Shown here: piece by piece, positions 15,616-23,758 of the stretch
Position numbering within the stretch: position 1 is the first letter of the stretch
How the letters are laid out: every line of letters starts with the position of its first letter
Assembly (NCBI GenBank): GCA_903844385.1
Contig: CAIMTJ010000032.1
Span: 1-38,635 of the forward strand
Origin: an uncultured Burkholderiales bacterium
GTDB taxonomy: Bacteria > Pseudomonadota > Gammaproteobacteria > Burkholderiales > Burkholderiaceae_C
Direction of reading: 5' to 3'
DNA length: 38,635 nucleotides
The notes under the pieces: model-generated
Databases searched by the model: none
What the model saw: only the letters and a program-made list of their open reading frames with translations
Told to the model about the DNA's origin: nothing
Translations under genes and position numbers: made by a program

Positions 15616-17333
15616 GTGCCTTGAATTCCCCCTCTCGTGCTGCCGGGTCACCCGCCTTGGACCCCGTGACCTTGGCGGTGTTGGCGGGGAGGCTCGAGCA
15701 AATTGCCGATGAGATGGACGCCACGCTTTACCGCAGTGCCTTTAACCCCATCATTGCCGAAGCCCATGATGCCTGCCATGGCCTCTATGATGCCCTCACG
15801 GGGGACACCTTGGTGCAAGGCAAATCGGGTTTGCCGATTTTTGTCGGCGTCATGGCCTTTGCCGTGCGTGCGGCAGCCCGCGTGGCAAGCGAGCGCGGCG
15901 GCATGCAGCCCGGCGACACCTGGCTCTTTAACGACCCCTACGAAGGCGGCACCCACGCCAATGACTTCAAGTTGGTGAGGCCTTACTTCAAGGATGGGGT
16001 ATTGTTTTGTTACCTGGCGTCGGCCGCGCATTGGCACGATGTTGGGGGTGCGGTGCCAGGCAACTACAACCCAGCGGCCACCGAATGCTGGCAAGAGGCG
16101 GTACAAATCCCGCCTGTTCGCATCATCAAGAACGGGGAGCTGCAAGAGGATGTGCTGGCGATTTTGCGCGCCAACACCCGACTGCCCGATAGCCTTTGGG
16201 GCGACTTGAATGCCCAACTCGCAGCGCTCGATTTGGGGGTCACGAGACTCAATGCTTTGCTGATTGACTACGAGCAAAGCGCTGTGTTGAAGGCCTTTGC
16301 TGCGCTCAGACGCCGCGCCCTCATGTTGATGCGCGAGCACATCCAAGTCCTGCCCAGTGGCGTGTACAGCTTTGACGATATTCTCGACAACGATGGGGTG
16401 GTCGATGAGCCGCTGAGCATTGCGCTGGATTTGCGCATTGAGGGTGAGCGCTTGAGTTTGGATTTTTCACGCTCTTCGCCCCAATGTGCGGGCCCTGTCA
16501 ATATCTCGCGCGCGACCGCTGTGGCGGCGTGCTATGTCGCCTTAAAGCATGTGTTTCCCGATGTGCCGGCCAATGCGGGCGTGCTCGATGCGGTGGAGTT
16601 CATCATCCCAGACGGTTTGGTGATCAGTTGTGAGCGACCCCGGCCCGTGGGGGGCTACACCGAGACGATTTTGCGCATGATCGATGTGATTTTCTCGGCC
16701 ATGGCGCAAGCCGCTCCCGAGCGGGTAGTGGCCCATGCCTATGGCACCATCAACGCCTTGTCCATCGCGGGCTACAAAACCCTCAGTCCCGGGCAGCGCC
16801 GGCCTTGGGTGATGTTCAGCTTCTTTGGTGGCGGGCACGGTGGCCACGCCCATGGCGACGGACTCAGCCACGCCAATGCCCCCATCTCCACAGCGACCAT
16901 TCCACCGCTCGAGATTTTGGAGGCCGCTTATCCGGTCATGTTCACAAAGTGGGCTTTGAGACCTGACTCGGGGGGAGTGGGCCAATACCGTGGGGGCTTG
17001 GGCGCGATTTATGAAATCGAGTTGCTTGAAGAGTCCGCCCAGGCCTTCATCTTTGGCGAGCGTGCCCGCTCCGGCCCCAAAGGCATTGCAGGTGGGGGCA
17101 GTGGCGCACTCAATGTCTTTGAGTACCAGCAAGGCAGCCAATGGCTCATCCCACCAATGGGCGCCAAGATGAGGGGCATTGAATTGAAACGCGGTGAGAG
17201 AGTGCGCTTGTCCACACCGGGCGGTGGGGCTTGGGGCTTGGGAGCAAAGCGCGACCATCAAGCCCACGCCCACGATGTGGCCATGGGGTATGTGAGTGCG
17301 CCGCCCCCTCTAAAAGCGGGAGATGCGCCATGA
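15612..17333 (+). CDS. hyuB: HyuB: hydantoinase B/oxoprolinase family subunit
   Basis: A 573-residue protein of the HyuB family. Visible motifs are RSAFNPIIAEAHD, LFNDPYEGGTHANDFKLVRP, HWHDVGGAVPGNYNP, the glycine/histidine-rich FFGGGHGGHAHGDGLSHAN and GGVGQYRGGLG. Together with HyuA it forms ATP-dependent hydrolases (N-methylhydantoinase, 5-oxoprolinase, caprolactamase) or carboxylases (acetone/acetophenone carboxylase). Without the carboxylase gamma subunit nearby, a hydrolase is more likely. Length is normal. A 99-base gap precedes it, with a T-rich stretch and a five-codon frame that ends on its start codon. Its TGA overlaps the hyuA ATG. Confidence 0.92.
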   Translation: MSALNSPSRAAGSPALDPVTLAVLAGRLEQIADEMDATLYRSAFNPIIAEAHDACHGLYDALTGDTLVQGKSGLPIFVGVMAFAVRAAARVASERGGMQPGDTWLFNDPYEGGTHANDFKLVRPYFKDGVLFCYLASAAHWHDVGGAVPGNYNPAATECWQEAVQIPPVRIIKNGELQEDVLAILRANTRLPDSLWGDLNAQLAALDLGVTRLNALLIDYEQSAVLKAFAALRRRALMLMREHIQVLPSGVYSFDDILDNDGVVDEPLSIALDLRIEGERLSLDFSRSSPQCAGPVNISRATAVAACYVALKHVFPDVPANAGVLDAVEFIIPDGLVISCERPRPVGGYTETILRMIDVIFSAMAQAAPERVVAHAYGTINALSIAGYKTLSPGQRRPWVMFSFFGGGHGGHAHGDGLSHANAPISTATIPPLEILEAAYPVMFTKWALRPDSGGVGQYRGGLGAIYEIELLEESAQAFIFGERARSGPKGIAGGGSGALNVFEYQQGSQWLIPPMGAKMRGIELKRGERVRLSTPGGGAWGLGAKRDHQAHAHDVAMGYVSAPPPLKAGDAP

Positions 17334-19444
17334 GCTCGACTCCCAAACCCGCCGTGAAGTCCAACGTGATTGTGGGGGTGGACGTCGGCGGCACATTCAC
17401 CGACCTTTTTGTTCTCGATTGGGGGGATCATCCCCAAGCCCACATCATCAAAGTCCCCTCCACTCGAGGCCAAGAGGCGCAAGGTTTCATGCGCGGTGTG
17501 AAAGCAGTTCACGATGCGCTCCACCCCAAGGGCGAGCATGAACAGCCCCGCGGCTTGGCCGCCTCCATCACGACCTTGGTGCATGGCACCACAGTGGCCA
17601 CCAATGCGCTGCTCGAGCGCAAAGTCGCCAAGACCGGGCTCATCACCACACGTGGCTTTCGCGATGTGCTGGAGATGCGTCGCAGGGATCGCGCGCAAAC
17701 CTGGGGGCTCAAGGGCAGTTTTGTGCCCATCATCCCCAGAGATTTGAGGCTCGAAGTCGACGAGCGCGTGCTCGCCTCGGGCGAGATCCACACCGAGGTC
17801 AACATCGAGCAAGTGCGCACCCAAGCCCAGCACTTGTTGGCACAAGGCTGTGAGGCCATTTGTGTGTTTTTTATCAACGCTTACGCCAACCCCCTCAATG
17901 AGCTGCGCGCCAAAGCCTGCATTGAGGAGTTTTGGCCCAACGCGCATGTGAGTGTGGCCACACAAGTGTTGCCCGAAATTCGGGAGTTTGAGCGCTGCTC
18001 CACGGCGAGCTTGAACGCCGCTTTGCAGCCGGTGGTGGGGGGCTATTTGTCGAGCTTGGAGAGTGCCTTGGGGCAAGAGGGGTTCTTGGGCGAGCTCTTG
18101 ATTGTGCAAAGCAATGGGGGCGTGATGTCGGCCTCCACCGCTGGCGAGTTCCCCGTTCGCACGGCGCTCTCGGGTCCTGCTGCGGGTGTGATCGCGTGTG
18201 CGGAAATCGCCAAAGTGGCAGGTTTCCCCAATGTCATCACGGGTGACATGGGAGGCACGAGCTTTGATGTGTCCTTGGTCGCGCAAGGCCAAGCGGCTTT
18301 GGCCTCGCAGACCGCCATCGAGTTTGGTCTCGTGGTGAGGTCTCCCATGATTCAGATCGAGACCATTGGTGCCGGCGGGGGCTCCATCGCGTGGGTCGAT
18401 ACAAGCGGCATGCTTCAAATTGGCCCCGAGTCAGCGGGCTCGAACCCGGGTCCAGCGTGCTATGGGCGCGGCAACAAGCGAGCAACCGTCACCGATGCCA
18501 ATGTGCTGCTCGGGCGCATTGCGGCGCACCGCCCTTTGGGGGGCGGGGGCTTGAAGCCCTTGAGTGTCGAGTTGGCGCGCGAGGCGGTGGAGTCGAGTGT
18601 GGCCACGCCCTTGGGGCTTGATGTCTACCGTGCGGCCGAAGCCATTCTCACCTTGGCCAACGCCAAAATGGCGGGCACCATTCGCTTGGTCTCCATTGAA
18701 AGAGGCCACGACCCCAGGCTCTTTGCCTACATGCCGTTTGGCGGAGGGGGGGCACTGCATGTGTGCGCCTTGATGCGTGAAGTGGGTGTGAGTGTGGGAC
18801 TCATTCCGCGCTACCCAGGGGTCACCTCGGCGCTCGGTTGTGTGCTCTCGGACATGAAGCACGATGCGGTGCAGACTTTGAACAAGGGCTTGGCCGATCT
18901 GGATATCGCAGACTTGCAAGAAAAGGTCGCGCGATTGCGCCAACTTTGCCAGGCGCGACTCGATGCGTCGGGCATTGTGTTCACGCGCATCGTGGAGACG
19001 GTGGTGCTCGATATGCTCTACCAAGGTCAAACCCACACCGTGGCGGTGCCCATTGAGGCAGACGACTACAGCCACGAGGGCCTGCTCAAGGCGTTTGAGC
19101 GCACCTATCATGCGCAATTTGGCCGCACCTTGAGTGGACCTGCGGTGCGGGTGCTCAATTTGCGTTATTCCCGCGTGGGCGAGCGCGCCAAATTCGATTT
19201 GTCGATTTTGGCACCCCAAAGCAAGGTGGTGCCCGAGGTGCTGGGCCATGAGCGGATTTTTCACCAAGGTGAGTGGCTCTCTGTGCCGCGCAGTGCGCGA
19301 CTCGATTGGCCCGTGGGCTCCAAGGTGGTGGGGCCTGCCATGCTCGAGCAAGCCGATACCACCATTTGGCTCGAACCGGGGTTTCAAGCGCGGGTGGACG
19401 AGTGGGGCAATTTGCTCTTGAGCCGAGGGGAGACGCCCGCATGA
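17330..19444 (+). CDS. hyuA: HyuA: ATP-binding hydantoinase A/oxoprolinase subunit
   Basis: A 704-residue partner of HyuB. It has the sugar-kinase/Hsp70-like nucleotide fold: phosphate-1 motif VGVDVGGTFTDLFVLD with D18 and T22, HGTTVATNALLERK, phosphate-2 GDMGGTSFDVSLV and GGGSIAWVD. It phosphorylates or activates the substrate with ATP so that HyuB can open a lactam, imide or hydantoin ring. I start it at ATG 17330, where ATGA overlaps the hyuB stop, and reject the 33 extra upstream codons of the open frame. The stop overlaps the next gene as ATGA. The exact substrate is unknown. Confidence 0.93.
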   Translation: MSSTPKPAVKSNVIVGVDVGGTFTDLFVLDWGDHPQAHIIKVPSTRGQEAQGFMRGVKAVHDALHPKGEHEQPRGLAASITTLVHGTTVATNALLERKVAKTGLITTRGFRDVLEMRRRDRAQTWGLKGSFVPIIPRDLRLEVDERVLASGEIHTEVNIEQVRTQAQHLLAQGCEAICVFFINAYANPLNELRAKACIEEFWPNAHVSVATQVLPEIREFERCSTASLNAALQPVVGGYLSSLESALGQEGFLGELLIVQSNGGVMSASTAGEFPVRTALSGPAAGVIACAEIAKVAGFPNVITGDMGGTSFDVSLVAQGQAALASQTAIEFGLVVRSPMIQIETIGAGGGSIAWVDTSGMLQIGPESAGSNPGPACYGRGNKRATVTDANVLLGRIAAHRPLGGGGLKPLSVELAREAVESSVATPLGLDVYRAAEAILTLANAKMAGTIRLVSIERGHDPRLFAYMPFGGGGALHVCALMREVGVSVGLIPRYPGVTSALGCVLSDMKHDAVQTLNKGLADLDIADLQEKVARLRQLCQARLDASGIVFTRIVETVVLDMLYQGQTHTVAVPIEADDYSHEGLLKAFERTYHAQFGRTLSGPAVRVLNLRYSRVGERAKFDLSILAPQSKVVPEVLGHERIFHQGEWLSVPRSARLDWPVGSKVVGPAMLEQADTTIWLEPGFQARVDEWGNLLLSRGETPA

Positions 19445-20076
19445 GCATGCCAAACGCTGACCCTCGCTACGCCTTGTTGATCGTGGATCTTCAAAACGAT
19501 TTTCTCCACCCCCAGGGTGCTTATGCCCGGGGCAAGACCACGAGCGAAGAGGCGGCGGCGCTGCCCGCGCGCATTCGCCCACTGGCCCAGGCGATCAAAG
19601 CGCGAGCTCAAGGCTTGGTGTGCGCGTCCTTGTTCACCTTGTGGCCCAACGCGGCCGGTGAGCCCATGGTCTCGCCGCACTTGCTGGCCAAGCGGGGCTT
19701 TTTAAAGAAGGGCGACTTCGCGCCCGGCTCTTGGGGGCAATCGGTGGTGGATGAGTTAAAGGACACGGTCGATGTTTGTGTGCAAAAGGTGGCCTACTCG
19801 GCGTTTTTCAACACCCAGCTCGACTGGGTCCTTCGCCGCTCTGGCGTCAACACCCTGGTGGTGTGCGGCATTGTGACCAATGGCGGCGTGGCCAGCAGTG
19901 TGCGAGACGCCCATGTGCGCGACTATGACACCGTGGTGCTCTCGGACGGGTGTGCCGCGTTTTCTGCTTCGCAGCACCAAGCCGCCTTGGACGACATGGC
20001 CAGCGTGGCCGAGGTGATGAGCTGCTCTGAGTGGTTGAGCCGCTTGGCGCAGTCCACTGGCCTGGATCACCACTAA
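19441..20076 (+). CDS. Isochorismatase-fold hydrolase lacking the catalytic cysteine
   Basis: A 211-residue protein of the isochorismatase-like superfamily. D16 (in LLIVDLQNDF) and K116 (VQKVAYSAF) occupy the catalytic Asp and Lys positions. The expected Cys, 33 residues after the Lys, is Gly149 in GIVTNGGVASSVRDAH. Amidases of this fold, such as N-carbamoylsarcosine amidohydrolase or maleamate amidase, use that Cys. Isochorismatase itself has Gly there and cleaves a vinyl ether. The enzyme may thus not be a Cys amidase in spite of its hyuBA neighbours. The ATG overlaps the hyuA stop; a 19-base gap separates it from the FAD enzyme. Confidence 0.88.
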   Translation: MSMPNADPRYALLIVDLQNDFLHPQGAYARGKTTSEEAAALPARIRPLAQAIKARAQGLVCASLFTLWPNAAGEPMVSPHLLAKRGFLKKGDFAPGSWGQSVVDELKDTVDVCVQKVAYSAFFNTQLDWVLRRSGVNTLVVCGIVTNGGVASSVRDAHVRDYDTVVLSDGCAAFSASQHQAALDDMASVAEVMSCSEWLSRLAQSTGLDHH

Positions 20077-20095
20077 AGACAAAGGGGAGCGTTTC

Positions 20096-21574
20096 ATGGT
20101 GGCCGATGCATTGACACCCGTTGTGATTCACGTCCCCCACGAGGCCCAATGGGGTGCTGGTGAGGGCCGTGTGGGACCGCTTCTGGGCGCCCCTCATTTC
20201 CCTGTGGTGATTGTGGGCGCGGGCGCGTGTGGGCTCACCGCTGCGCTCATGCTGCAAGGCCAGGGCGTGCCCAGTTTGTTGCTCGAGCGTGACGACCATC
20301 CGCAAGGCTCGAGTGCGCTGTCGTCAGGTTTTGTGCCCGCTGCGGGCACCTTGTGCCAAGCGCGCCAAGGCATCGTTGACAGTCAGGCGCAATTTATCCA
20401 AGATATTGTTCACAAAAACCATGACCAATCGCCCCTGCATTTGGTTCAGGCCTATGTGCAGGCGGTACCCCAGGCCATTGATGCCTTGGAGACCCTGCAT
20501 GGTGTGCCTTGGCGAGTGCTGGATCATTTTTTATACCCCGGCCACAGCATTCACCGCATGCATGCAGTCCCCGAGACCTCGGGGGAGGGCTTGATGGCGC
20601 GGCTCATGCATGCCGCTCAGGTGGCTCAGGACCAGGTGACGGTCTTGACCTCAGCGCGGGTCACACAACTCTACGTGGATCCGGACCAACGCGTGGTGGG
20701 CCTGGGCTATGTCCGTCCTGACGGATCACAAGAGTGGGTGCGCGCTCACGCGGTCTTGCTCGCGAGCAACGGCTTTGGGGGCAACACCGAATTGGTGGCC
20801 CAGCACCTGCCGGCCATGAAGCATGCGGTCTATGCTGGCCATGCCGGCAACGACGGCTCGGCAGTGCTGTGGGGACAAGCCTTGGGTGTCAAGCTCCTCG
20901 ATATGGGGGCCTACCAAGGGCACGGATCTTGGCAGCCTGAATTGGGTCTGTTGATGTCATGGGCTTTGATGGGCGAGGGCGGTATTCAAATCAATCAACA
21001 AGGTGTTCGCTTTCATGACGAATCCCAGGGCTACTCCGAGGCCAGTGTGGGCGTGTTGGCCCAACCGGGCTCACGCGCTTGGTGTGTGTTTGACACCCCT
21101 GTGTTTGAATTGGGTCTGGGGTTTCCGGAGTTCAAACAGGCCAAGGCTTTGGGCGGCATCAAGCGCTTTGACTCGGTGAGTGCATTGGCGGCGTGGGTGG
21201 GCTGCCCGCTGGAGAATCTAGAGCGCACGCTCCAAGGGCTGGCCAATGAGGGTGAAAGTGCTGCAGCACCTTTGAGCGCTTTGTCTCGGCCATTGGCGCC
21301 CCCCCTTTATGCGGTGCAAGTCACGGGCGCTTTGTTTCACACCCAAGGCGGTCTTGACATCGACGCGCACTGCCGAGTGCTCACCAGCGCTGGGGCGCCG
21401 CTACCCAATTTATGGGCCGCCGGTGGTGCAGCGCGTGGCGTGTCTGGCCAAGAGGTCTGGGGCTATTTGTCAGGCAACGGTTTGCTCAGTGCCTTGGCCG
21501 GTGGCTTCATTTCCGCTCAAAGCATAGCGAAGGCCTTGGGCCAGGCCCCAGCGGCAGGCGCAGCGTTGGCGTGA
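20096..21574 (+). CDS. FAD-dependent dehydrogenase of the fumarate reductase family
   Basis: A 492-residue flavoprotein. The dinucleotide motif VVIVGAGACGL (G41, G43, G46) follows an unusual 35-residue N-terminal extension, with the ribose-binding Glu in LLLERDD. NLWAAGGAARGVSGQEVWGYLSGNGLL is the C-terminal FAD closure, as in fumarate reductase, 3-ketosteroid dehydrogenase and tricarballylate dehydrogenase. Such enzymes insert or remove a C=C bond next to a carboxylate or ketone. AAAGGGGAG lies about six bases before the ATG. In this block it could supply the unsaturated substrate for the LeuCD-like hydratase. Its TGA overlaps a possible GTG start of a 22-codon frame. Confidence 0.87.
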   Translation: MVADALTPVVIHVPHEAQWGAGEGRVGPLLGAPHFPVVIVGAGACGLTAALMLQGQGVPSLLLERDDHPQGSSALSSGFVPAAGTLCQARQGIVDSQAQFIQDIVHKNHDQSPLHLVQAYVQAVPQAIDALETLHGVPWRVLDHFLYPGHSIHRMHAVPETSGEGLMARLMHAAQVAQDQVTVLTSARVTQLYVDPDQRVVGLGYVRPDGSQEWVRAHAVLLASNGFGGNTELVAQHLPAMKHAVYAGHAGNDGSAVLWGQALGVKLLDMGAYQGHGSWQPELGLLMSWALMGEGGIQINQQGVRFHDESQGYSEASVGVLAQPGSRAWCVFDTPVFELGLGFPEFKQAKALGGIKRFDSVSALAAWVGCPLENLERTLQGLANEGESAAAPLSALSRPLAPPLYAVQVTGALFHTQGGLDIDAHCRVLTSAGAPLPNLWAAGGAARGVSGQEVWGYLSGNGLLSALAGGFISAQSIAKALGQAPAAGAALA

Positions 21575-21639
21575 AATTTGAAGCGAATTTTGCAATGAAT
21601 TTTGCAGTGTATTTAGCAATGAGTTTTTTGTTTTTTTAG
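21571..21639 (+). CDS. Candidate 22-residue membrane micro-protein
   Basis: A GTG overlaps the stop of the FAD enzyme as GTGA and opens a frame of 22 codons ending in TAG at 21637-21639. After MKFEA the peptide is almost wholly hydrophobic and aromatic, ending SFLFF, and could span or line a membrane. The DNA is made of three 12-base repeats (21586-21621), giving NFA-M, NFA-V and YLA-M. The next CDS starts 14 bases later. The same overlap type is used by genuine neighbours (livH/livM). Small size and repeat origin leave open that this is only a spacer. Confidence 0.35.
   Translation: MKFEANFAMNFAVYLAMSFLFF
21586..21621 (+). repeat. 12-base tandem repeat, three copies
   Basis: AATTTTGCAATG, AATTTTGCAGTG and TATTTAGCAATG follow one another, with a partial fourth (AGTTTTTT). 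The unit is a multiple of three, so copy-number change would keep the micro-ORF in frame. The stretch is far richer in A and T than the flanking genes. Confidence 0.7.
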
Positions 21640-21652
21640 GACTGGATCATTC

Positions 21653-22522
21653 ATGACTTCCATCACACTCAAGGACCGACTCCAGCGCCCCGAGGTCTTG
21701 CTTGCCCCCGGTATTTATGACGCATTGAGCGCTTTGGTGGCCGAGCAAGCGGGTTTTGAGGCTTTGTATTTGTCGGGGGCTTCGATTGCTTACACCCGTT
21801 TGGGTCGAAGTGATGTGGGTTTGGTGACGGCCAGCGAGGTCGCGCAAACGATTGGCCTGGTGTGTGAGCGCGTGAGTTTGCCCGTCATCGTGGATGCGGA
21901 CACTGGATTTGGCAACGCGCTCAACACCCAACGCACGGTGCGGGAGTTTGAGCGCGCGGGAGCGGCCATGATCCAACTCGAGGACCAGACGTTTCCCAAA
22001 CGCTGCGGACACTTGAGCGGCAAAAGCTTGGTGAGCACAGCCCACATGCGCGGCAAGTTGATGGCCGCCTTGGATGCCAGACGCAGCGCAGACACCCTCA
22101 TTTTGGCCAGAACCGACGCCATTGCGGTGGAGGGCTTCACCGCGGCCCTGGAGCGAGCCCAAGCCTACCTCGAGTGCGGCGTGGATGCACTCTTCATTGA
22201 GGCGTTCAAAGACCAGGCGCAAATGCGTGAGGCCTGTGGCCATTTTGCCCCTCACTTGCCGCTCTTGGCCAATATGGTGGAGGGTGGACAAACCCCCGTT
22301 CAAAGTGCCCATGAGTTGGGGGCCTTGGGGTTCAAGATGGTGATTTTTCCAGGCGGCACGGCCAGAGCCGTCACCCACACCCTGCAGGCCTACTACCAGA
22401 GCCTCAAAACCCACCAAACCACCGCACCCTTTCAGCGCCAGATGCTCGACTTTGAGGGCTTGAATGCGGTCATTGAAACCCCCGCGCTTTTAAAGACCGG
22501 TCTTCGCTACGATTTGGAATAG
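21653..22522 (+). CDS. Isocitrate lyase/PEP mutase superfamily lyase (KRCGH type)
   Basis: A 289-residue protein of the methylisocitrate lyase/2,3-dimethylmalate lyase/PEP mutase group. Metal ligands are D81 and D83 in DADTGFGN, with E110 and D111. The gating loop holds KRCGH (116-120) with the acid-base Cys118 typical of C-C lyases; PEP mutase lacks this motif. ARTDA and FPGGTARA segments are also conserved. The expected reaction is retro-aldol or retro-Claisen cleavage of a 2-hydroxy or 3-hydroxy dicarboxylate, giving pyruvate or glyoxylate plus a carboxylate. AGGA is visible 13 bases upstream, rather far. As last gene of the block it is the natural end of the pathway. Confidence 0.9.
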   Translation: MTSITLKDRLQRPEVLLAPGIYDALSALVAEQAGFEALYLSGASIAYTRLGRSDVGLVTASEVAQTIGLVCERVSLPVIVDADTGFGNALNTQRTVREFERAGAAMIQLEDQTFPKRCGHLSGKSLVSTAHMRGKLMAALDARRSADTLILARTDAIAVEGFTAALERAQAYLECGVDALFIEAFKDQAQMREACGHFAPHLPLLANMVEGGQTPVQSAHELGALGFKMVIFPGGTARAVTHTLQAYYQSLKTHQTTAPFQRQMLDFEGLNAVIETPALLKTGLRYDLE

Positions 22523-22547
22523 GGCTCACCAGGACCGCAGCGCTCGG

Positions 22548-22589
22548 CCCTTGGACCTTGGACCTTGGCCCTTGGCCCTTGGCCCTTGG
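22548..22589. repeat. 7-base tandem repeat, six copies
   Basis: Six contiguous units of (C/A)CCTTGG: C, A, A, C, C, C at the first base, then a broken unit CCGATGG. It sits in the 106-base gap between the convergent lyase gene and hemH. There are no spacers, so it is not a CRISPR. No terminator hairpin with a T run is seen in this gap. Confidence 0.9.
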
Positions 22590-22628
22590 CCGATGGGTCG
22601 CTTGACAGCATCCCCCTGTGCGAGTGTT

Positions 22629-23729
22629 TCAGTTCTTGGCGCCCAGGCTCAAAGCGTGCGTGCGCGAAGCGGCAAGCTCACTGTCTGCTGGGGGACTCAA
22701 GTCCCAGCCTTGCAGGTGTTGATGGGCCACCGTGCTCAAGGCCTCAATCCAAGCGGGCTCATTGTTCAGACAGGGGATGTATTCAAACCGGGTGCCACCC
22801 TCTTCCAAGTAGGCGTCGCGCACTTCCATGGCGATTTCTTCCAAGGTCTCCAAGCAGTCACTGGTGAAGCCCGGACACACCACTTGGATGTGGGGGACAC
22901 CTTCGCGGGCCAAGGCCCTGACGGTGGGTTCGGTATAGGGCTCGAGCCACTTGGCCTTGCCAAAACGAGACTGAAAGGTCACCCGAAACTGGTCCTTTTG
23001 CAGCCCCAAAGCTTGGGCCAAGAGGCGAGCGGTTTTGAGGCACTCGCAGTGGTAGGGGTCACCCAGGAGCAAGGTGCGCTCAGGCACCCCGTGAAAACTC
23101 ATGATGAGCATGGGGGCTTGGCCATGGCGAGTCCAGTGCGCACGCACTTTTTGCGCCAACGCTTGAATATAAGCCGAGTCGTCGTGGTAGTGGTTGATGA
23201 ACCTGAGCTCGGGCACAAACCGAGCACGCTTGGCCCAGGCGTAGACAGCGTCAAACACACTGGCGGTGGTGGCCGCGCAGTACTGCGGGTAGGCGGGGAG
23301 GATCAAGACGCGGGTCACGCCGCTGGCGCGCAGCTCTTCCATAACAGACGCCACGCTTGGCTGTCCATAGCGCATGCAATAGCGCACCACCACCGACTCT
23401 TGGGCCTGGTCAAAACGCGCTTGCAGCAACTCGGCTTGGGTGAGCGTCCACACCTTCAGGGGCGAGCCCTCGGGAGTCCAAATGACCGCGTATTTTTGCG
23501 CCGATTTGGCTGGGCGCACCCGCAAAATGATGCCGTGCAGGATAATGAGCCAAAGCCATTTGGGAATTTCAACGACCCTGGGGTCGCTTAAAAATTCGGC
23601 CAAATAGCGTCGCAACGCGCCCGCTTCGGGCGCTTCAGGGGTACCCAAATTGCACAGCAACACGGCTGTTTTGGGGGCTTGTCCATGACGGTAAGGAGGT
23701 TCTGTTGAAAAACGTGATTGTTGAGCCAT
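22629..23729 (-). CDS. hemH: Ferrochelatase
   Basis: A 366-residue protoporphyrin ferrochelatase, the last step of haem synthesis (Fe2+ insertion into protoporphyrin IX). AVLLCNLGTPEAP (22-34), FLSDPRVVEIP, and YPQYCAATTAS are conserved. H213 in MSFHGVPE and E294 in GFTSDCLETLEEI are the catalytic His and Glu. The length is usual for betaproteobacteria. The start MAQQSRFSTEPPYRHG fits related proteins. It is head to head with the HAD gene with only some 29 bases between starts, so its promoter must lie within the other gene's 5' end. Confidence 0.95.
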   Translation of the reverse strand: MAQQSRFSTEPPYRHGQAPKTAVLLCNLGTPEAPEAGALRRYLAEFLSDPRVVEIPKWLWLIILHGIILRVRPAKSAQKYAVIWTPEGSPLKVWTLTQAELLQARFDQAQESVVVRYCMRYGQPSVASVMEELRASGVTRVLILPAYPQYCAATTASVFDAVYAWAKRARFVPELRFINHYHDDSAYIQALAQKVRAHWTRHGQAPMLIMSFHGVPERTLLLGDPYHCECLKTARLLAQALGLQKDQFRVTFQSRFGKAKWLEPYTEPTVRALAREGVPHIQVVCPGFTSDCLETLEEIAMEVRDAYLEEGGTRFEYIPCLNNEPAWIEALSTVAHQHLQGWDLSPPADSELAASRTHALSLGAKN

Positions 23730-23758
23730 GCGCTATTTTCTCATCTTCGGGACTCGAT

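Noticed and set aside
17258-18418. 386-codon minus-strand frame opposite hyuA
   Set aside because: Shadow frame without domain motifs; hyuA on the plus strand is certain.
15612-19444. Acetone or acetophenone carboxylase
   Set aside because: The gamma subunit and other carboxylase partners are absent; a hydantoinase/oxoprolinase-type hydrolase fits better.
21653-22522. PEP mutase or phosphonopyruvate hydrolase
   Set aside because: The KRCGH loop with Cys118 marks the C-C lyase branch.
22548-22589. CRISPR array
   Set aside because: Repeats are 7 bases and contiguous, without spacers.
22551-23591. 346-codon plus-strand frame opposite hemH
   Set aside because: Begins inside the heptamer repeat and only mirrors hemH; no recognisable protein features.
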